From Papio anubis (taxonomy: Eukaryota; Chordata; Mammalia; Primates; Cercopithecidae): a stretch of 64,000 nucleotides of DNA. Below are positions 48,446 to 60,626 of the stretch, one piece after another. The stretch spans positions 82,312,155-82,376,154 of the forward strand of contig NC_044985.1 of assembly GCF_008728515.1 (NCBI RefSeq), written 5' to 3'. Below the pieces are notes generated by a model. The model did not search any database, was not told where the DNA came from, and saw only the letters and a list, made by a program, of their open reading frames with translations. The position numbers and the translations under genes are program-made. The number at the start of each line of letters is the position of its first letter. Position 1 is the stretch's first letter.

Positions 48446-50083
48446 CCTTCCTTTCCTACATGTTCTCCCTCTTCCTAAAAATGATCTTGGGAAGATACAT
48501 ATGTATATATTCAAATATGTAGACTTTTAGTTAAAGTGAATTAAAATTAATTTTGTTCTTATAATTTCAAGCTCTCTCTTGTGAAAACTGGCACTACTCT
48601 TTAAGGGATGTGGGCTCAAGAATGCAAAATCAAGGATCTTATCACTATTTTAAATTGTGTTTTTTCTTTATTGTATGTTTGCAGCATATGAATCATTAAT
48701 TATATTGTATACTATGTAGGAGCATGTGCATCAGAGTTAATCCTGTATAAAAATGACATTTTACTTCTATTAAGAATAAGTTATTCAATGTTAAGTATTT
48801 TAAAAGGAGAACTAAGATTAGATCGTAGTTCAGTGTGGACACCAAAAAAATATCTTGGAAGTTATTGTTTCTTTCTGTAAAAAAGAAAAATTCTAAATAT
48901 ACCTGTTATGTTCTTTTAGTCTTTTTCCATCCAAGTAAAATACAAGGACTTATTATTTGTACACTAACAAATAGAATTATAAAGCAACAGAATCCCATTG
49001 TTCCTAGGTCTATTAATATTTAGCTTAACATTAAATATGCTTCTGATTGCGTATGCAGAGTAAAAATTTGTTTATATTTAATCGTCCATTTCTTCTTAAT
49101 AAATTAAAAATAATTGTATAGCTTTTTGCCCAATGAAGTCACAGAATACTCAAATTACCCTGTTGTGCCTGGCCTCAGCTGTATCTAAGGCAGCTGAGGT
49201 ACAATTATCATTCATTCCATCGGTCTCTTCAGTGCCTACTTTGATGCCTTAATGCTGAAGAGCACATAAACCTTACTACAATAACAACCTTAGAAAGCTA
49301 ATTTACACTTCTGAAGTGCAATTTCTCTACTGTCTAAATAATTTGGATAGTTAATGACAAGACAGTTCAAGCTCTGTTACTCTGAGGGTAAAGCACTTAA
49401 GGTGGTCAATCTCAATGTGAAGGGCTGGGGAAATTTTTTTTTTTTTTTTTTTTTTTTATGCTGCTTCTGCTGTAGCAGAGTGGTCAGGGTTACCTAGCAC
49501 AGGTCTGCAACTCAGAGACACAAGCAATTTCTTCTGCTATTGGGGACTGTCACCAATTCTGTATTGTTGATCAGAGAGCTAACTGCTTTATAGAATGTTG
49601 GCGTGATTTTTTGTTGTTATTTTGGGGTTTTGTTTTATTTTGTTTTGTCAAGGTAAAGTAGGTAAGAGTCATTGCTGCCAATACATTTTTGAAATTTCTT
49701 TCCTTAAAAGCTTTTCATGTCACTTCTCTAACTCCTTCAGCATCTCCGCTTTCAAAGTAAAATAGAGCATATTTTTAAAGGGACAAAAAGGTGGGACTAG
49801 GGGAAGCCGAAATACATGTCTGAGAGAACAATGTTCATTCCTGTACTTTCCAAAAGCCAACAAAGGAGAAGGGGGTGTGGAAACAAAGGAATACTTATTA
49901 AATGAGATCAATGAAGCCTGCTGGAGGAAGCAGCTTCCCCTATTGTTGGCATTTAAAAAAATTCACTGTAGCAAATGTACCTGCCTTCCTCTCCCATCCC
50001 ATTTCTTATCAAAATAGATATACTTCAAAGGTGTAGTGTTACTTAACAATATTCAAGTCATGGGTCACTGAGAATGGTAAGTT
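48446..50083. other. Unique sequence with a 24-T run, no gene seen
   Basis: A T run lies at 49434-49457 with no Alu or L1 beside it and no AATAAA on the minus strand near it. The segment 49090-49400 is repeat-free with several ATTA sites. No gene was found. Confidence 0.45.
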
Positions 50084-50084
50084 T

Positions 50085-50205
50085 CTTGAATGGGAAGAAG
50101 CCTTGTCTCTTTTTTCTCTGAATTCTCCACCCTGAGTAGAATGCCTTACCCACCACAGGCTTTCCAAAAATGGCTGCTGAATGAATGAGTGCATGAATAA
50201 ATCAA
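50085..50205 (+). mobile_element. L2 LINE 3' end
   Basis: 'gaagccttgtctctttttt', 'ccctgagtagaatgcctta' and the closing 'ggctgctgaatgaatgagtg' follow the sense L2 end, including its TGAA-type tail. Confidence 0.62.
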
Positions 50206-53200
50206 TGATGTTCCTGATCATAAATTCATGGGGATTTAAGTGAACTCGGAATAGAGATTGCTGATCTACTGAATCAAAATCCTGGTATGTGTCTGTAATG
50301 TGAGTTGCTTAACGATCTCACAAACACTTCACTGTCCCCAGATATGACATGCAGTAATTTTTATCCACTTCTAAAAATCATTGATTTGGATCCACTAACC
50401 TTTATAAAACTCCTCTCCAATTCAAGCCTTGGTGACACCCATTAAAGTGAATTTATCACAGTTCTTAAACTATTCAAACTCTGAAGATGCCCTTCCAGCA
50501 TTTTGGTCTATCGGCATATAGTCCCCAAATTCCAATGCCTTTGCCAAATGTGGGAAAGTATTCCACTATATGCTATTCTTGATCACCAGATAATAAGTAG
50601 AGTTTGGTTGATGATACATTGATACACAGCATTTTTAAGCCCAAAGCTAGCTCCGCTCACCTGATTGCTAATTAGGGTAAAGGCCTTGTTTCATAAACCA
50701 AATTCCCCATCGTGACTATTATGAGCTATAGCAATGATTGATAACAGGATGTGATGTAAGCCCACACTCTTAAACACAGGAACAAAGAAACACACCTAAG
50801 TAATCACAGGGAGATAATTAGTGCAACAAAGGCACCCTTAGAAGCTTCTAACCCAATCAGAATGAGTTTGTGATTACTTTCCCATCTAACCCAGTGATTT
50901 ATGCACTTTCATTCTCCCTTCCTCAGGCTTTGAATCAGACTACTTTTTAAAAAGGCTTAAATTTTTAATCCATTTAGTCCATTTAGCTGTTTTTGAGACA
51001 CTTTTCTAAAATATGTATACATTTGTTATTCTCAGACACAAACTATCTCCTTTTTTTTCCTTCACCCATTGCTGTCAGTGTACAACAAACTATTATACCC
51101 ACTAAAGTTTTACCCTTTTTACCGCAGCTTTAGAAATAATGCAGTGGACCAAGAGAGAAAGTGAAAGTTTAGAATGTGTCAGAAAACCATGGTTCAGTCT
51201 TTCTCATACTTTTCATTGAAGATGAGGTTGGAATAGTACTCTTAACTCTCTTTTAGAGTCTCAAAATTTTTTAACTTATAATTTCACAACCTTCTCACAA
51301 GGGGAAGTCATAGTTACTACTTCTTGTGCTGGATATGCAATTTTATGCACATTAATAACCAAGAATGAAAAAAGGGGGATATATTTCATCATACCCTGAG
51401 AATTGGATGAAAGCAAATAATACAAAATGTGTTGTCTTGAGATTACCAAGTCATTCAGGAGAAGGTGAATTAAAGTAGGAAGGAGAAGAACACTCACTCT
51501 AGCTGAGGTCATACGTACACACACTTTACTGTGTTTGAATTTTCTGCTCAGTCTCATCACAACTGATGTATGTTGATCTACGGGTTGAGCTTAGATAAAA
51601 CAGATTTCCACCCTTCTGGATCTTAAAGAAAATTCACAGAATGGTGGTACTAAGTTCTTTCTGCCATTGCTTTTCCTAGCTGTTACTGTGGACTATGGGA
51701 CGAAAGCAGGCAGGCTGTAAATAGAGACATTATCTTCATTTGGTTCTTCCAAAAGTTAGAATCCCCTCAACGGTCTTCCGAGTTTGAACCATGGCTGTGC
51801 CATGCAACTACTATTATATAGCCATGTGAAGCTGCACAGGCTGGCTTGAAAGAACCAGCTTGAATGCTTCCAGGGGCAGAGTCAGCATGCCAGTAGATTT
51901 CCTGGTATTGTGGAACTTGATGTAGCTGGACAGAGCATGTTCCAGAGCAAGGGGCATGTTCCATCCAGACTGCTTTAAACAGTTCAACTCACACACCAAG
52001 TGAGTGCCTACTAGGAGTATGCGTTATATTACCCTCATGAGAACTGTGGTGTGCAAATACAGCATGAAGATTACTGACAGTTCATCATAGAAATTTGGCT
52101 CTACTATATGGTTCTTTTTACAAACGGTACATGACACAACTTCACTCAACTAGTATGAAAGCCGATTGTCCCCTATTAGCCTCATCATAAAGAATATGCA
52201 CTAAGCATTATAAGCCTAATTAAGTGGTTATGGACTTTTAAAATGTTAATGATAAGTAACTCCTATTTTGATAGTAACTTTATTAAATGAAACTTTCTTA
52301 AAAATTTGGTCTCAATCCTCTTATCATCCAGTGAATCCCCACTACAAAAATAACTATTAAATAAAATTAGCTAAGTGACACAGAGAAGTAGGGATACCTG
52401 ATTATTAGGAATTATAGATATCTGTGTAAACTTAAACAGAAGTTACAAAATAGGAAATCAAAAGACTCATCCTTATTGTAAATAATGCATTAGCAGTCTT
52501 AGCAATAGACCATGCACTTAAGGATAGAGAGATGAACAGTAATATTCGTCAAGATATTTCTTGTTTGTTTTTGGTTTTAAAATATCTTCAAAAGAGCTGA
52601 CTTGAACTAAATCCATTGCTTTCCTGACACTTTTAAAAATACATTTTTACCTCACTTTCCTATTTACTTTATCATCCTTTTTAAAGGAAAAGTTGAAGAT
52701 TAAAATTTTATATACTTTTATTACCAGGTTTTCAATACGTGTGGCATCTTGTAAAATCTTTCGGTGGGTGCCCCACCCGTGGCTCTTTTCCAGCTCCAGA
52801 TCAGTTCAGCTATTGTTATGAAGGGATGGCTAACTTCAGGGTAGACTAGTGTTCCCATGACAGCTTTTGTCACATGCTGAATCTGGTTGATTTTTATGGC
52901 TTAGAGCAAGATAGTTGAAGTGATCATGAGTTCTTAATAGGCCACAGACCTTGATACTCCACTTTCATGAATAACTTATGAAATTACCTTAGGCTCTTTT
53001 TCATTGGAAAACATTTATTACAATACTTTATATGTGTTGACTTTTCCCAATTGCTGCTCTCTTCAGTTATTTTCCTCTCAGAATTCTTACCTATTTTATA
53101 AAATAAAAAAGGTTAAGTTCCTTCAATAAAACTGTAAAAAGTTTGTGGATTGAATTCTTTTATGAGGTTATTGAAAGTTTGGACTAAATCACGTAATGAG

Positions 53201-53508
53201 CTCCCAGAACTTCCAGAAGGGTGGGGCCGAGTAATATACTACTTGCTAGCAGCATTCATTTATTTTTATAAAACTTTATTTCTATATACATTTTAGTTTG
53301 CCAGGGTATGTCATAATGTTCTTATTTTGAGGACTATTTGTAAGTAAGGCAACTACTTTGAATCTCATTGGGAACAAGTGCAACTGTATGCTATTAGATG
53401 CTCCCATACAAATTAAATGAAAATATTTCAAATGTACATGTTGACTAAATAACTTAAAAGTTGTTCATAAAATTAGAAAATATAAACAAATAAACATGAC
53501 TTTCCTGA
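50206..53508. other. Long unique stretch, no gene seen
   Basis: The segment 50600-50900 is repeat-free and carries CTAATTAG (50668-50675) and TGATTGAT (50735-50742), motifs bound by homeodomain and PBX/HOX-type factors. A less AT-rich patch lies at 51770-52000 with no recognisable frame. No transposon was found. Confidence 0.4.
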
Positions 53509-53509
53509 A

Positions 53510-53607
53510 AGCAGGAAGTTGTGTGTCTTACTTATTTTATTTTCAGCTCCTAGCTAAGAGCTTCACACCTACAAGTTGTTATTATCTGCAGTTTGTTGAA
53601 TGAATGT
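53510..53607 (+). mobile_element. L2 LINE 3' end
   Basis: 'gcaggaagttgtgtgtctta', 'cagctcctagctaagagctt' and the tail 'gtttgttgaatgaatg' follow the sense L2 end. Confidence 0.68.
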
Positions 53608-54115
53608 TCTCCCCCTAAATACCACAATGGTTCATAGTGGTCCTCTAGTTGAGTCCTGGGTGGTGCTTTATCCCCTTCAGACACAGACTCTGGAGGGGAG
53701 AATGATCACTATAGTTAAGTGATTCTCTCCTCTCATATTTGGCCCATTTCTAATCATCGTAGTTACTGAAAACATAATCTGATTTGAGTCTTTTCTCTTA
53801 AATTATACTTGCTTTTTCTTCTGTAGAGACCACCAGTAATAGAGTTAGCGTTAGCAGTTTGAACCCTGGCTCAACCTCTTACTGCATGGTGAAGCACAAT
53901 TTAGGTCCCTCAAGGGCTGGCACATCAGCAGCACTACTGCAGGAAACAGAAGGGCCACTGTGAAGTGGCTGTGCCAAGGGAAGGGGCATTATTTGGCAGA
54001 AGTAGCAAGAATGCCCAGGAAAGACACATTGATGGGCCATCTGTCAGCCTGTTGTCAACCGTAAGGAACCTTCACACAGCTTCCCTGGAGCTGGATGCCT
54101 CAGCACAGTACACTG
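53608..54115. other. Unique sequence, no gene seen
   Basis: No repeat or gene was recognised. Confidence 0.45.
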
Positions 54116-54117
54116 AG

Positions 54118-54288
54118 GCAGTGGTTCTAAACCTGGGCTGCACGTAAAAATCACCTGGGAAAATCTTAAGACATATCTATGCCTACAGCCTCACCCAAAC
54201 CCATTAACTCATGGTATCCTCCAGTGTAGGTACTGCTTTTCCAGTTTTCTAGGTTACTCTAATGTTTAGCTGGGGTCAGGTGCCCAAC
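54118..54288 (+). mobile_element. hAT-type (MER5/Charlie-like) DNA transposon fossil
   Basis: It opens with 'cagtggttctaaacctgggc' and 'aaaaatcacctgggaaaatc' and closes near 'ggttactctaatgttta', roughly inverted relative to the start, as in non-autonomous hAT elements. The subfamily is not certain. Confidence 0.68.
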
Positions 54289-55333
54289 ACCTAAGGATAC
54301 AGAGCAGAAGAGAAATGACACAGTGAGACCACTTCAGATGAGATTTATTTGCGAACACCTGTAAGATGATCCTCCCTGGGATACCCAGGAACTGGGAGTG
54401 ACCTGGGAAACAGAAGCTGGAAGAGGGGCTGCAAACCTTGCAATGATAAGTTAACAAATATTAAGCATTCATTTTTAAGGACAATTGTTACAGATGGACT
54501 AAAAGTGTCATAGTGTCAAACTTTAACTCATGCTGACATATGGAAGGCTGAGGAAATGTCGATCCTTCCTTTCATCTGCAAGTAAACCTTCTAAGCCCAC
54601 ATCTGCTGGGTTGAAGAACAAAATTGTTATTCCCAAGCTTGATACTTAGGAATTTCTAAACATATCAACAGTTCCTGAGATTGGATAAAAAGGCTCATTC
54701 TCTCAGATAGCCTGCTCCTAACTCTTGATGCTTTCCCTAAGACGAAGACAAAGTGGATGGGTGAAGTGCTGTCCAACTGATCTCTGTCCTGCTGGCCTCT
54801 GGCACTCAAATCTCTGTTTGGTGAGCTAATGATCCATTCTTTTACTCAAGAGTCATCTCTTCTTCACCTAGACAGCTTCCCATCAGCTCTCCCTGGATGC
54901 AGACCTTAAGTCACAGTGTTTCTCCTCTGGCTCCTCTGACTTAGTGGTTCCCTCTCTTGGTCACCAGCTAGCCTGCCAGGCCACCCCACTCTACCTTCTT
55001 CCTAGGTGGGCCTTTCCAGTCATTGCCTGGCCCTCTTTCTTCAAGAGTTCCATGTGGAGAAGTCTGTTGGGTGTCCTTTCTTCTCCAGGTTCTGCCCATC
55101 AATCCCATAGGGCCACAGTAGAGAGAAAGGAAATCAGAACAGATATTTGATGACTTTCTCTCATTTCTCTCTCTTCTCTTTCACAGACTCACTCTGTGGT
55201 AGGGAGACACAGGCTTGATTTTCTCCCTTACATCACCTCTCTCTAGAAGAGCAGCTGTAGGCATTTTTTTTCCTATGCTAGAGAGCACACATCTTCTTCA
55301 TGGGTTGCAAAAGGATGATGCAAATGAATTTAT
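54289..55333. other. Unique, less AT-rich sequence, no gene seen
   Basis: Short open frames on both strands, none recognisable. No transposon was found. Confidence 0.45.
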
Positions 55334-55349
55334 AAAAGTATCTCTTAAG

Positions 55350-55645
55350 GCCAGGTACGGTGGTTCACACCTGTAATCCCAGCCCTTTGGGAGGCTGAGG
55401 TGGGCGGATCATGAGGTCAGGAGATGGAGATCAACTTGGCCAACATGGTGAAACCCCGTCTCTACTAAAAACACAAAAATTAGCTGGGCATGGTGGTGTT
55501 TGCCTGTAGTTCCAGCTACTCAGGAGGCTGAGACAGGAGAATTGCTTGAGCCTGGGAGGCAGAGGTTGTAGTGAGCCGAGATCACGCCATTGCACTCCAG
55601 CCTGGGCAACAGAGAGAGATTTCATTAAAAAAAAAAGAAAGAAAG
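55350..55645 (+). mobile_element. AluS element (Sc-like), full length
   Basis: Both monomers and a tail ending in GAAA units. It is flanked by a 16-bp target-site duplication with one mismatch: AAAAGTATCTCTTAAG (55334-55349) and AAAAGTCTCTCTTAAG (55646-55661). Confidence 0.95.
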
Positions 55646-55964
55646 AAAAGTCTCTCTTAAGACAATCTGGGTTCCTAAAGTATTATCTTGCTATGCGATA
55701 TTTTAAATATCAGAAGCTGGTTTTTTTTTTTTTTTTTAATTTTTCACGGTTCTGAGACAAATATTTTCTCCTCCAGTGTTCTTAGACAGGTGGAGGTCTC
55801 AGGACAGTCAGGAAGAAAGTAATGTGCTAGGTTGGGAAAGAAGAAAGAGAACAGCCCCACTGATAAATTTCAAACTATTATCCTCATTGCAGAACTAGCT
55901 ATCCTGAAAAAGGCATTAGTTATTATTTTGGGGGAGGAGGGAATTTCAGTAGAAGAGAAGGTTT

Positions 55965-56022
55965 CATATTTATTGTTATTCACTAGGTGCTGACTGCGTG
56001 CTGGACACTGCCAGCATTTGAG
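55965..56022 (-). mobile_element. MIR SINE fragment
   Basis: 'attcactaggtgctgactgc' and 'gtgctggacactgccagcat' resemble the antisense MIR 3' end. Confidence 0.45.
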
Positions 56023-56034
56023 TCTCACCAGTAT

Positions 56035-56128
56035 GGTTATAATAATATCCGCTTTCATGATTGTCCTGAAGATTAAATGAGAGAACATAAAAAACACTCA
56101 TCCCAGTAGCTGTCATGGAATAGGAGCC
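56035..56128 (+). mobile_element. MIR SINE 3' fragment
   Basis: 'gttataataatatccgcttt', 'cctgaagattaaatgagaga' and 'cccagtagctgtcatgga' follow the sense MIR 3' half. It faces the preceding antisense piece. Confidence 0.6.
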
Positions 56129-57038
56129 AGATTTATGGTAGAATTAAAGATATACTTATCCATTTCTTCACCCCAGCCTTTTTGTATATGTTTGTTTATA
56201 ACTTCATAGATGTTGCTGTTGTTGTTTGCTAGTTAGGACTGTACATCCCTATGTCAATTCTAAAATTTAGTAAAAGTTGATTTAGCTGGTATCTCATTGA
56301 CTAAATGTTTGAACTCGCTGATCTTTCTACACATTTACAAGATAATTTGTAGTTCTCAGTTTGGTACTGCAAGATCCTGAGAAGCCTTGCAAATCTAAGA
56401 ATAACTGATTTCCATCAAGTTTCATTTAGTGATAAACATATTAACTCTATTGTATCTCCTTGAAAATTAGTAATGGTCACAATTATTTAGGTCAGCCAGA
56501 AAACTGCCAGATTGTGTTACTTAAAATAGAATTTGCTATACAGAACACTATATTTTATTCATTTAAAATGGCTCCCATAAGGCTAGCTTTCTCTATTTAA
56601 GAAAATAAAGTTGTGACACAGGATCTGACTAAGGAACTGGTAGACTGTAGAACACTTGGCCTCTGAGTCACCAGTTCAAATGTGACCCCAAATTGCTAAC
56701 ATCTGAGTGTCACAGCTAGCCTCGGCCCAATCACTGCAGGAAGAGAAACCACATCACATGCACACCATATACCATGATAGTTGCCTGTTGTTCTCAATAG
56801 AAAAGCAAGGTTACAATTCCCTTCTATTGTACTTCCCAGAGTATTGTCCTAATAAAAACGAATGTCTGAGATTTATTTCCCAAAGGTATCATATACCTTT
56901 TCACTGTATTTTGTTTCTAAATGAGTTTCAACTAGCACTCAAGATACTGATATTTTTGTTTCATCAAAATGTCATTGGCTAGGGAGAATGGTGTACTGTG
57001 TACACTAATTGCCCAATATCATAAATATGAGTAATAAT
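56129..57038. other. Unique sequence, no gene seen
   Basis: No repeat or gene was recognised. A tRNA-like B-box phrase near 56680 is too weak to call. Confidence 0.45.
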
Positions 57039-57039
57039 C

Positions 57040-57265
57040 ATCATCATTAACATTCACTGAGTATCTATGACATTTCTATGTAACATCTTACAAAGATTCC
57101 ATGATTTAAAATGCAAAACAATCCTGAAATTTAGCTACTATTATCTTTATTTCACAGATGTGGAAACTGAGGGACAGGTAGCTTAGGTATCTTGTCCAAG
57201 AACATAGATAATTAGTGGCAAACTAAGGATTTTTATTCCCGCTTTTCTGATTTGAAAGCCATGTT
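57040..57265 (-). mobile_element. MIR SINE
   Basis: Near full-length antisense MIR: 'acattcactgagtatctatg', 'ttcacagatgtggaaactga', 'ccaagaacatagataattag'. Confidence 0.85.
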
Positions 57266-57636
57266 ACTTCTCTTATGTGTATATATTTACATCTTACTTC
57301 CAGTGGCTATTTCTTGTTTTGTTATTTTGTATGCATTTTTCATAACTCATTTTGCCTGGAGGAAGAGCAGTAGGCTGACTGTTAGAGTATATTGACCAGT
57401 CAGCTATACTAAGATTGTTGAATCTAGTTATACTCAAGGTTAATCTAAAATTCTAAAGATTGATGTCTCCTTTAAGGTAGTGTTTATCCATGTTTTCCTA
57501 GGGGTTTTTTCATTTTTACTAGTAATATAAAATAAACAATTCATGGATAGAGTATAATTGTTTTTAAAAGTGATAAGTGAGGCAAAAGAAAATGGAACCA
57601 TATGCTCAGAATTACCTATAAAGAAATGAACACTGG
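57266..57636. other. Unique sequence, no gene seen
   Basis: No repeat or gene was recognised. Confidence 0.45.
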
Positions 57637-57893
57637 GGCCAAGCACAGTGGCTCACATCTGTAATCCCAGCGCTTCAGAAGGCTGAGGTGAAAGGATACT
57701 TGAGGCCAGGAGTTGCAAACCAGCCTGGCCAACCCAGTGAGACCGCATCTCTGCAAAGAAAAATTAGCAGGGTGTGTAGCACATGCCTGTAGTTCCAGCT
57801 ACTCAGGAGGCTGTGGTGGAGGACTGTCGAGGCCCCTCGGAGGCCTGAGGCCGAGGATCCACACCACCTCCAGTCCAAGAGCAAGACTTATTT
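57637..57893 (+). mobile_element. Old AluJ element with rearranged right monomer
   Basis: The left monomer and linker are normal AluJ-like sequence. From about 57812 the right monomer departs from consensus: a GC-rich stretch (57823-57860, with repeated GAGGCC) replaces the expected sequence, and consensus resumes at 'gagcaagac'. The tail has grown into the following GAAA repeat. Confidence 0.88.
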
Positions 57894-57945
57894 TAAAAAA
57901 GAAAAAGAAAGAAAGAGAAGAAGGAAGGAAGGAGAAAAGAAAGAA

Positions 57946-58029
<84 letters not shown>

Positions 58030-58101
58030 GGAAAGAAAGAAAGAAAGAAAGAAAGAAAAGAAAGAAAGAAAGAAAAAGAAAGAAAGAAAAGAAAGAAAGA
58101 A

Positions 58102-58153
<52 letters not shown>

Positions 58154-58308
58154 AAAGAAAAGAAATAGAAAGAGAGAAAGAGAAAGAAAGAAAGATAGTA
58201 AGGAAGGAAGGAAGGAAGGAAGGAAGGAGGAAGGAACAAAGAGAGGAAAGAAAGAAAGAAAGAAAGAAAGACAGAACGAGAGAAAGAGAAGAAAAAGAAA
58301 GAAAGAAA

Positions 58309-58372
<64 letters not shown>

Positions 58373-58374
58373 AT
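57894..58374. repeat. GAAA/GGAA microsatellite, about 480 bp
   Basis: Nearly pure purine tract, mainly GAAA with a GGAA block at 58200-58230 and few pyrimidines. It grew from the AluJ tail. It produces spurious long lysine/arginine-rich (forward) and phenylalanine/serine/leucine-rich (reverse) open frames of 146-163 codons. Confidence 0.98.
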
Positions 58375-60193
58375 CTCATGTTAGTTATATAACGTTGAGC
58401 TACCAGAAGATGATTTAACTTTTTCTTAATCCAAGTGTTTTTATGCTACTCTTTGGATGGATATGAAAATAAATCATTTTTAAAATACTAAGTATTAATT
58501 TTCACTTTGAGAGAACAGGTACCTTGTTTGAAGCAAAATCTACTGGCACTGATCTTTATGTAACAATTTTAGAAGTTCTTGGAGAGCTAATGTTCCATCA
58601 AAACTGTTTCCAATTGGCTGAATCAACAAATCATTTGTCCCTTTGGCAATCAAAACCTTAAGAAAGAAATAATAGATGTATTTAAGATTTAAATTTCCTT
58701 TCCTTTGTGTTTCTAAGTATTTTTCTTGTGATTGGATCCATAGAAAGCTTACTTATGCCATGGTGTATTCTAAAACAGAGTGAACCAGCATCTTAGCTGG
58801 TGTTAAAATGATTGATTCCAAGGTTTTCATTCAAGAACCAATAGTCTGAGAAGCGACCAAATCAAACAAAACTTTTTAGTCAACGAATCTTATTGGATGA
58901 ATACCAATTTATGTCTCTGAGTTCTAGGTGATCATACACTTGAATTCAAAGACTTAAATCCTTTTAGATTAAAGCCTTCCCCCATGTAATTCAAAAGTGT
59001 CCTAATACTGAAATTTGGTGGTGTACGGTAACTCTAATAGCTAGCCCATCTTAGCTAGAGAAATCTATACAAATGTATGGCAAATATGCACTTAGACCAA
59101 CAGCAACAACCGCCAACAAAAGAACACCACCAAGTTTATGAGGCATAAAACATTAAATTTAATAGGTTATAAACCATGATTAAATTACAAACATATTTTT
59201 ATTACCCAGTTCACAGTGAAGAGCCACACCTGTTAGGTTTAGCTGCAGGGGCGATACCCACAAATATGCAATGGAATCAGCAGGATCTTCCTGTGCAGGG
59301 ACAACCATGGGCACAGGAACCTGAAGCCCAGCCTTGCTGCCAATGCCAGGTAGCAACTGAAGGGTCAGCTTGTTTTCACCTTTAGAACTCTATAAGCACA
59401 GTAGGAGGTCACAGTTGCTAACAGTAATCCTATCTCCCCTTCTACTTAGAAAATCACTTTGTTTTACAAATTTCAAAAGGGGAAAATATCTGATAGAACC
59501 TTAAGAGATTGATTTTTTTTTTCAGATGTTTGAGCAAAAATTTACAAATCATTTTAAGACTGGAATAGTTTAGAGAAACATTCCTATACATTGTAGCACT
59601 TAGTAATGTATTCCACTTGCTAGTTTAAGTTTAAAATCATACTTTAAAGCTGGTGACCTGTAGTCTGGATATGATTCACAGATATAATTTTGTTTTTTAA
59701 TGTATTGGTTTCAACAGAAGCTCTAAAGTACACAAACTTGATGTGACAATCCACTTGAGCTGGATACTGGCTGGGTTGCCACTGTTGACTATTCATGGGC
59801 AGCCCATTCACCACCGTCCCTTCCTGGTCCCCTTCTCTCATATGCTACCTTCCTGGAGACGTGTGAATTTTCAACATCTGAATAAAATTGATGGCCCACA
59901 AAAGAATGCCTCACTCTGCTGTGGAACATCTTTCCCCACCCCATAGTTTCAAACTCTTTCTTATAATTTCTACCAGTACACCCCCCACCTACTCCTTTCC
60001 CCACTTCAAAAAAAAATTAAATCACCTTTACACTAATAGAAAAGTCAAATCCAGAAATTATCTTTGGAAAAATGTAAGATATAATTAAAATAAAGAAACT
60101 AGAAAGATCACTCAGATCTCAGAATTCAAAGTTACTCTTAAAATTTTCTTGCCAACAAATCAGTGCAAGAATTATTACTTTTTTCCAAAGAGT
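58375..60193. other. Unique sequence, no gene seen
   Basis: No repeat or gene was recognised. Open frames at 59176-59385 and 59743-59946 (about 67-69 codons) have no recognisable domain. Confidence 0.45.
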
Positions 60194-60204
60194 TAAATAT
60201 TTTT

Positions 60205-60506
60205 GGCCGGGCGCGGTGGCTCAAGCCTGTAATCCCAGCACTTTGGGAGGCCGAGAGGGGCGGATCACGAGGTCAGGAGATCGAGACCATCCTGGCTAAC
60301 ACGGTGAAACCCCATCTCTACTAAAAAATACAAAAAATTAGCCGGGCGAGGTGGCGGGCGCCTGTAGTCCCAGCTACTTGGGAGGCTGAGGCAGGAGAAT
60401 GGCATAAACCCAGGAGGCGGAGCTTGCAGTGAGCCGAGATCACGCCACTGCACTCCAGCCTGGGCGACAGAGCGAGACTCCGTCTCAAAAAAAAAGAATA
60501 AATAAA
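60205..60506 (+). mobile_element. Young AluY element, full length
   Basis: Close to AluY consensus throughout, with a short A tail plus AAAT units. It is flanked by an 11-bp target-site duplication, TAAATATTTTT, at 60194-60204 and 60507-60517. It carries the CTCAAGCC and GCGAGGTGGCGGG variants shared with 32699-33000. Confidence 0.97.
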
Positions 60507-60626
60507 TAAATATTTTTATTTGCTCAATAAGGTTTACACTAAATTTAGCATACTTTCCAGCATATGAGTTGAGGGGTTTTGGTGAGGCAGGTAAAAATCA
60601 GTTCATGCTGGTGAAATTTTTTTATG

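Noticed and set aside
49434..49457. 24-T run as a retroposed tail
   Set aside because: No AATAAA on the minus strand beside it, no SINE or LINE sequence next to it and no target-site duplication.
56640..56700. Possible tRNA or tRNA-derived SINE (a GTTCAAAT-like B box near 56680)
   Set aside because: No matching A box and no cloverleaf could be folded by eye.
57713..58379. Open frames of 146-163 codons on both strands
   Set aside because: They are translations of the GAAA microsatellite plus Alu sequence (runs of lysine/arginine/glutamate or phenylalanine/serine/leucine), not genes.
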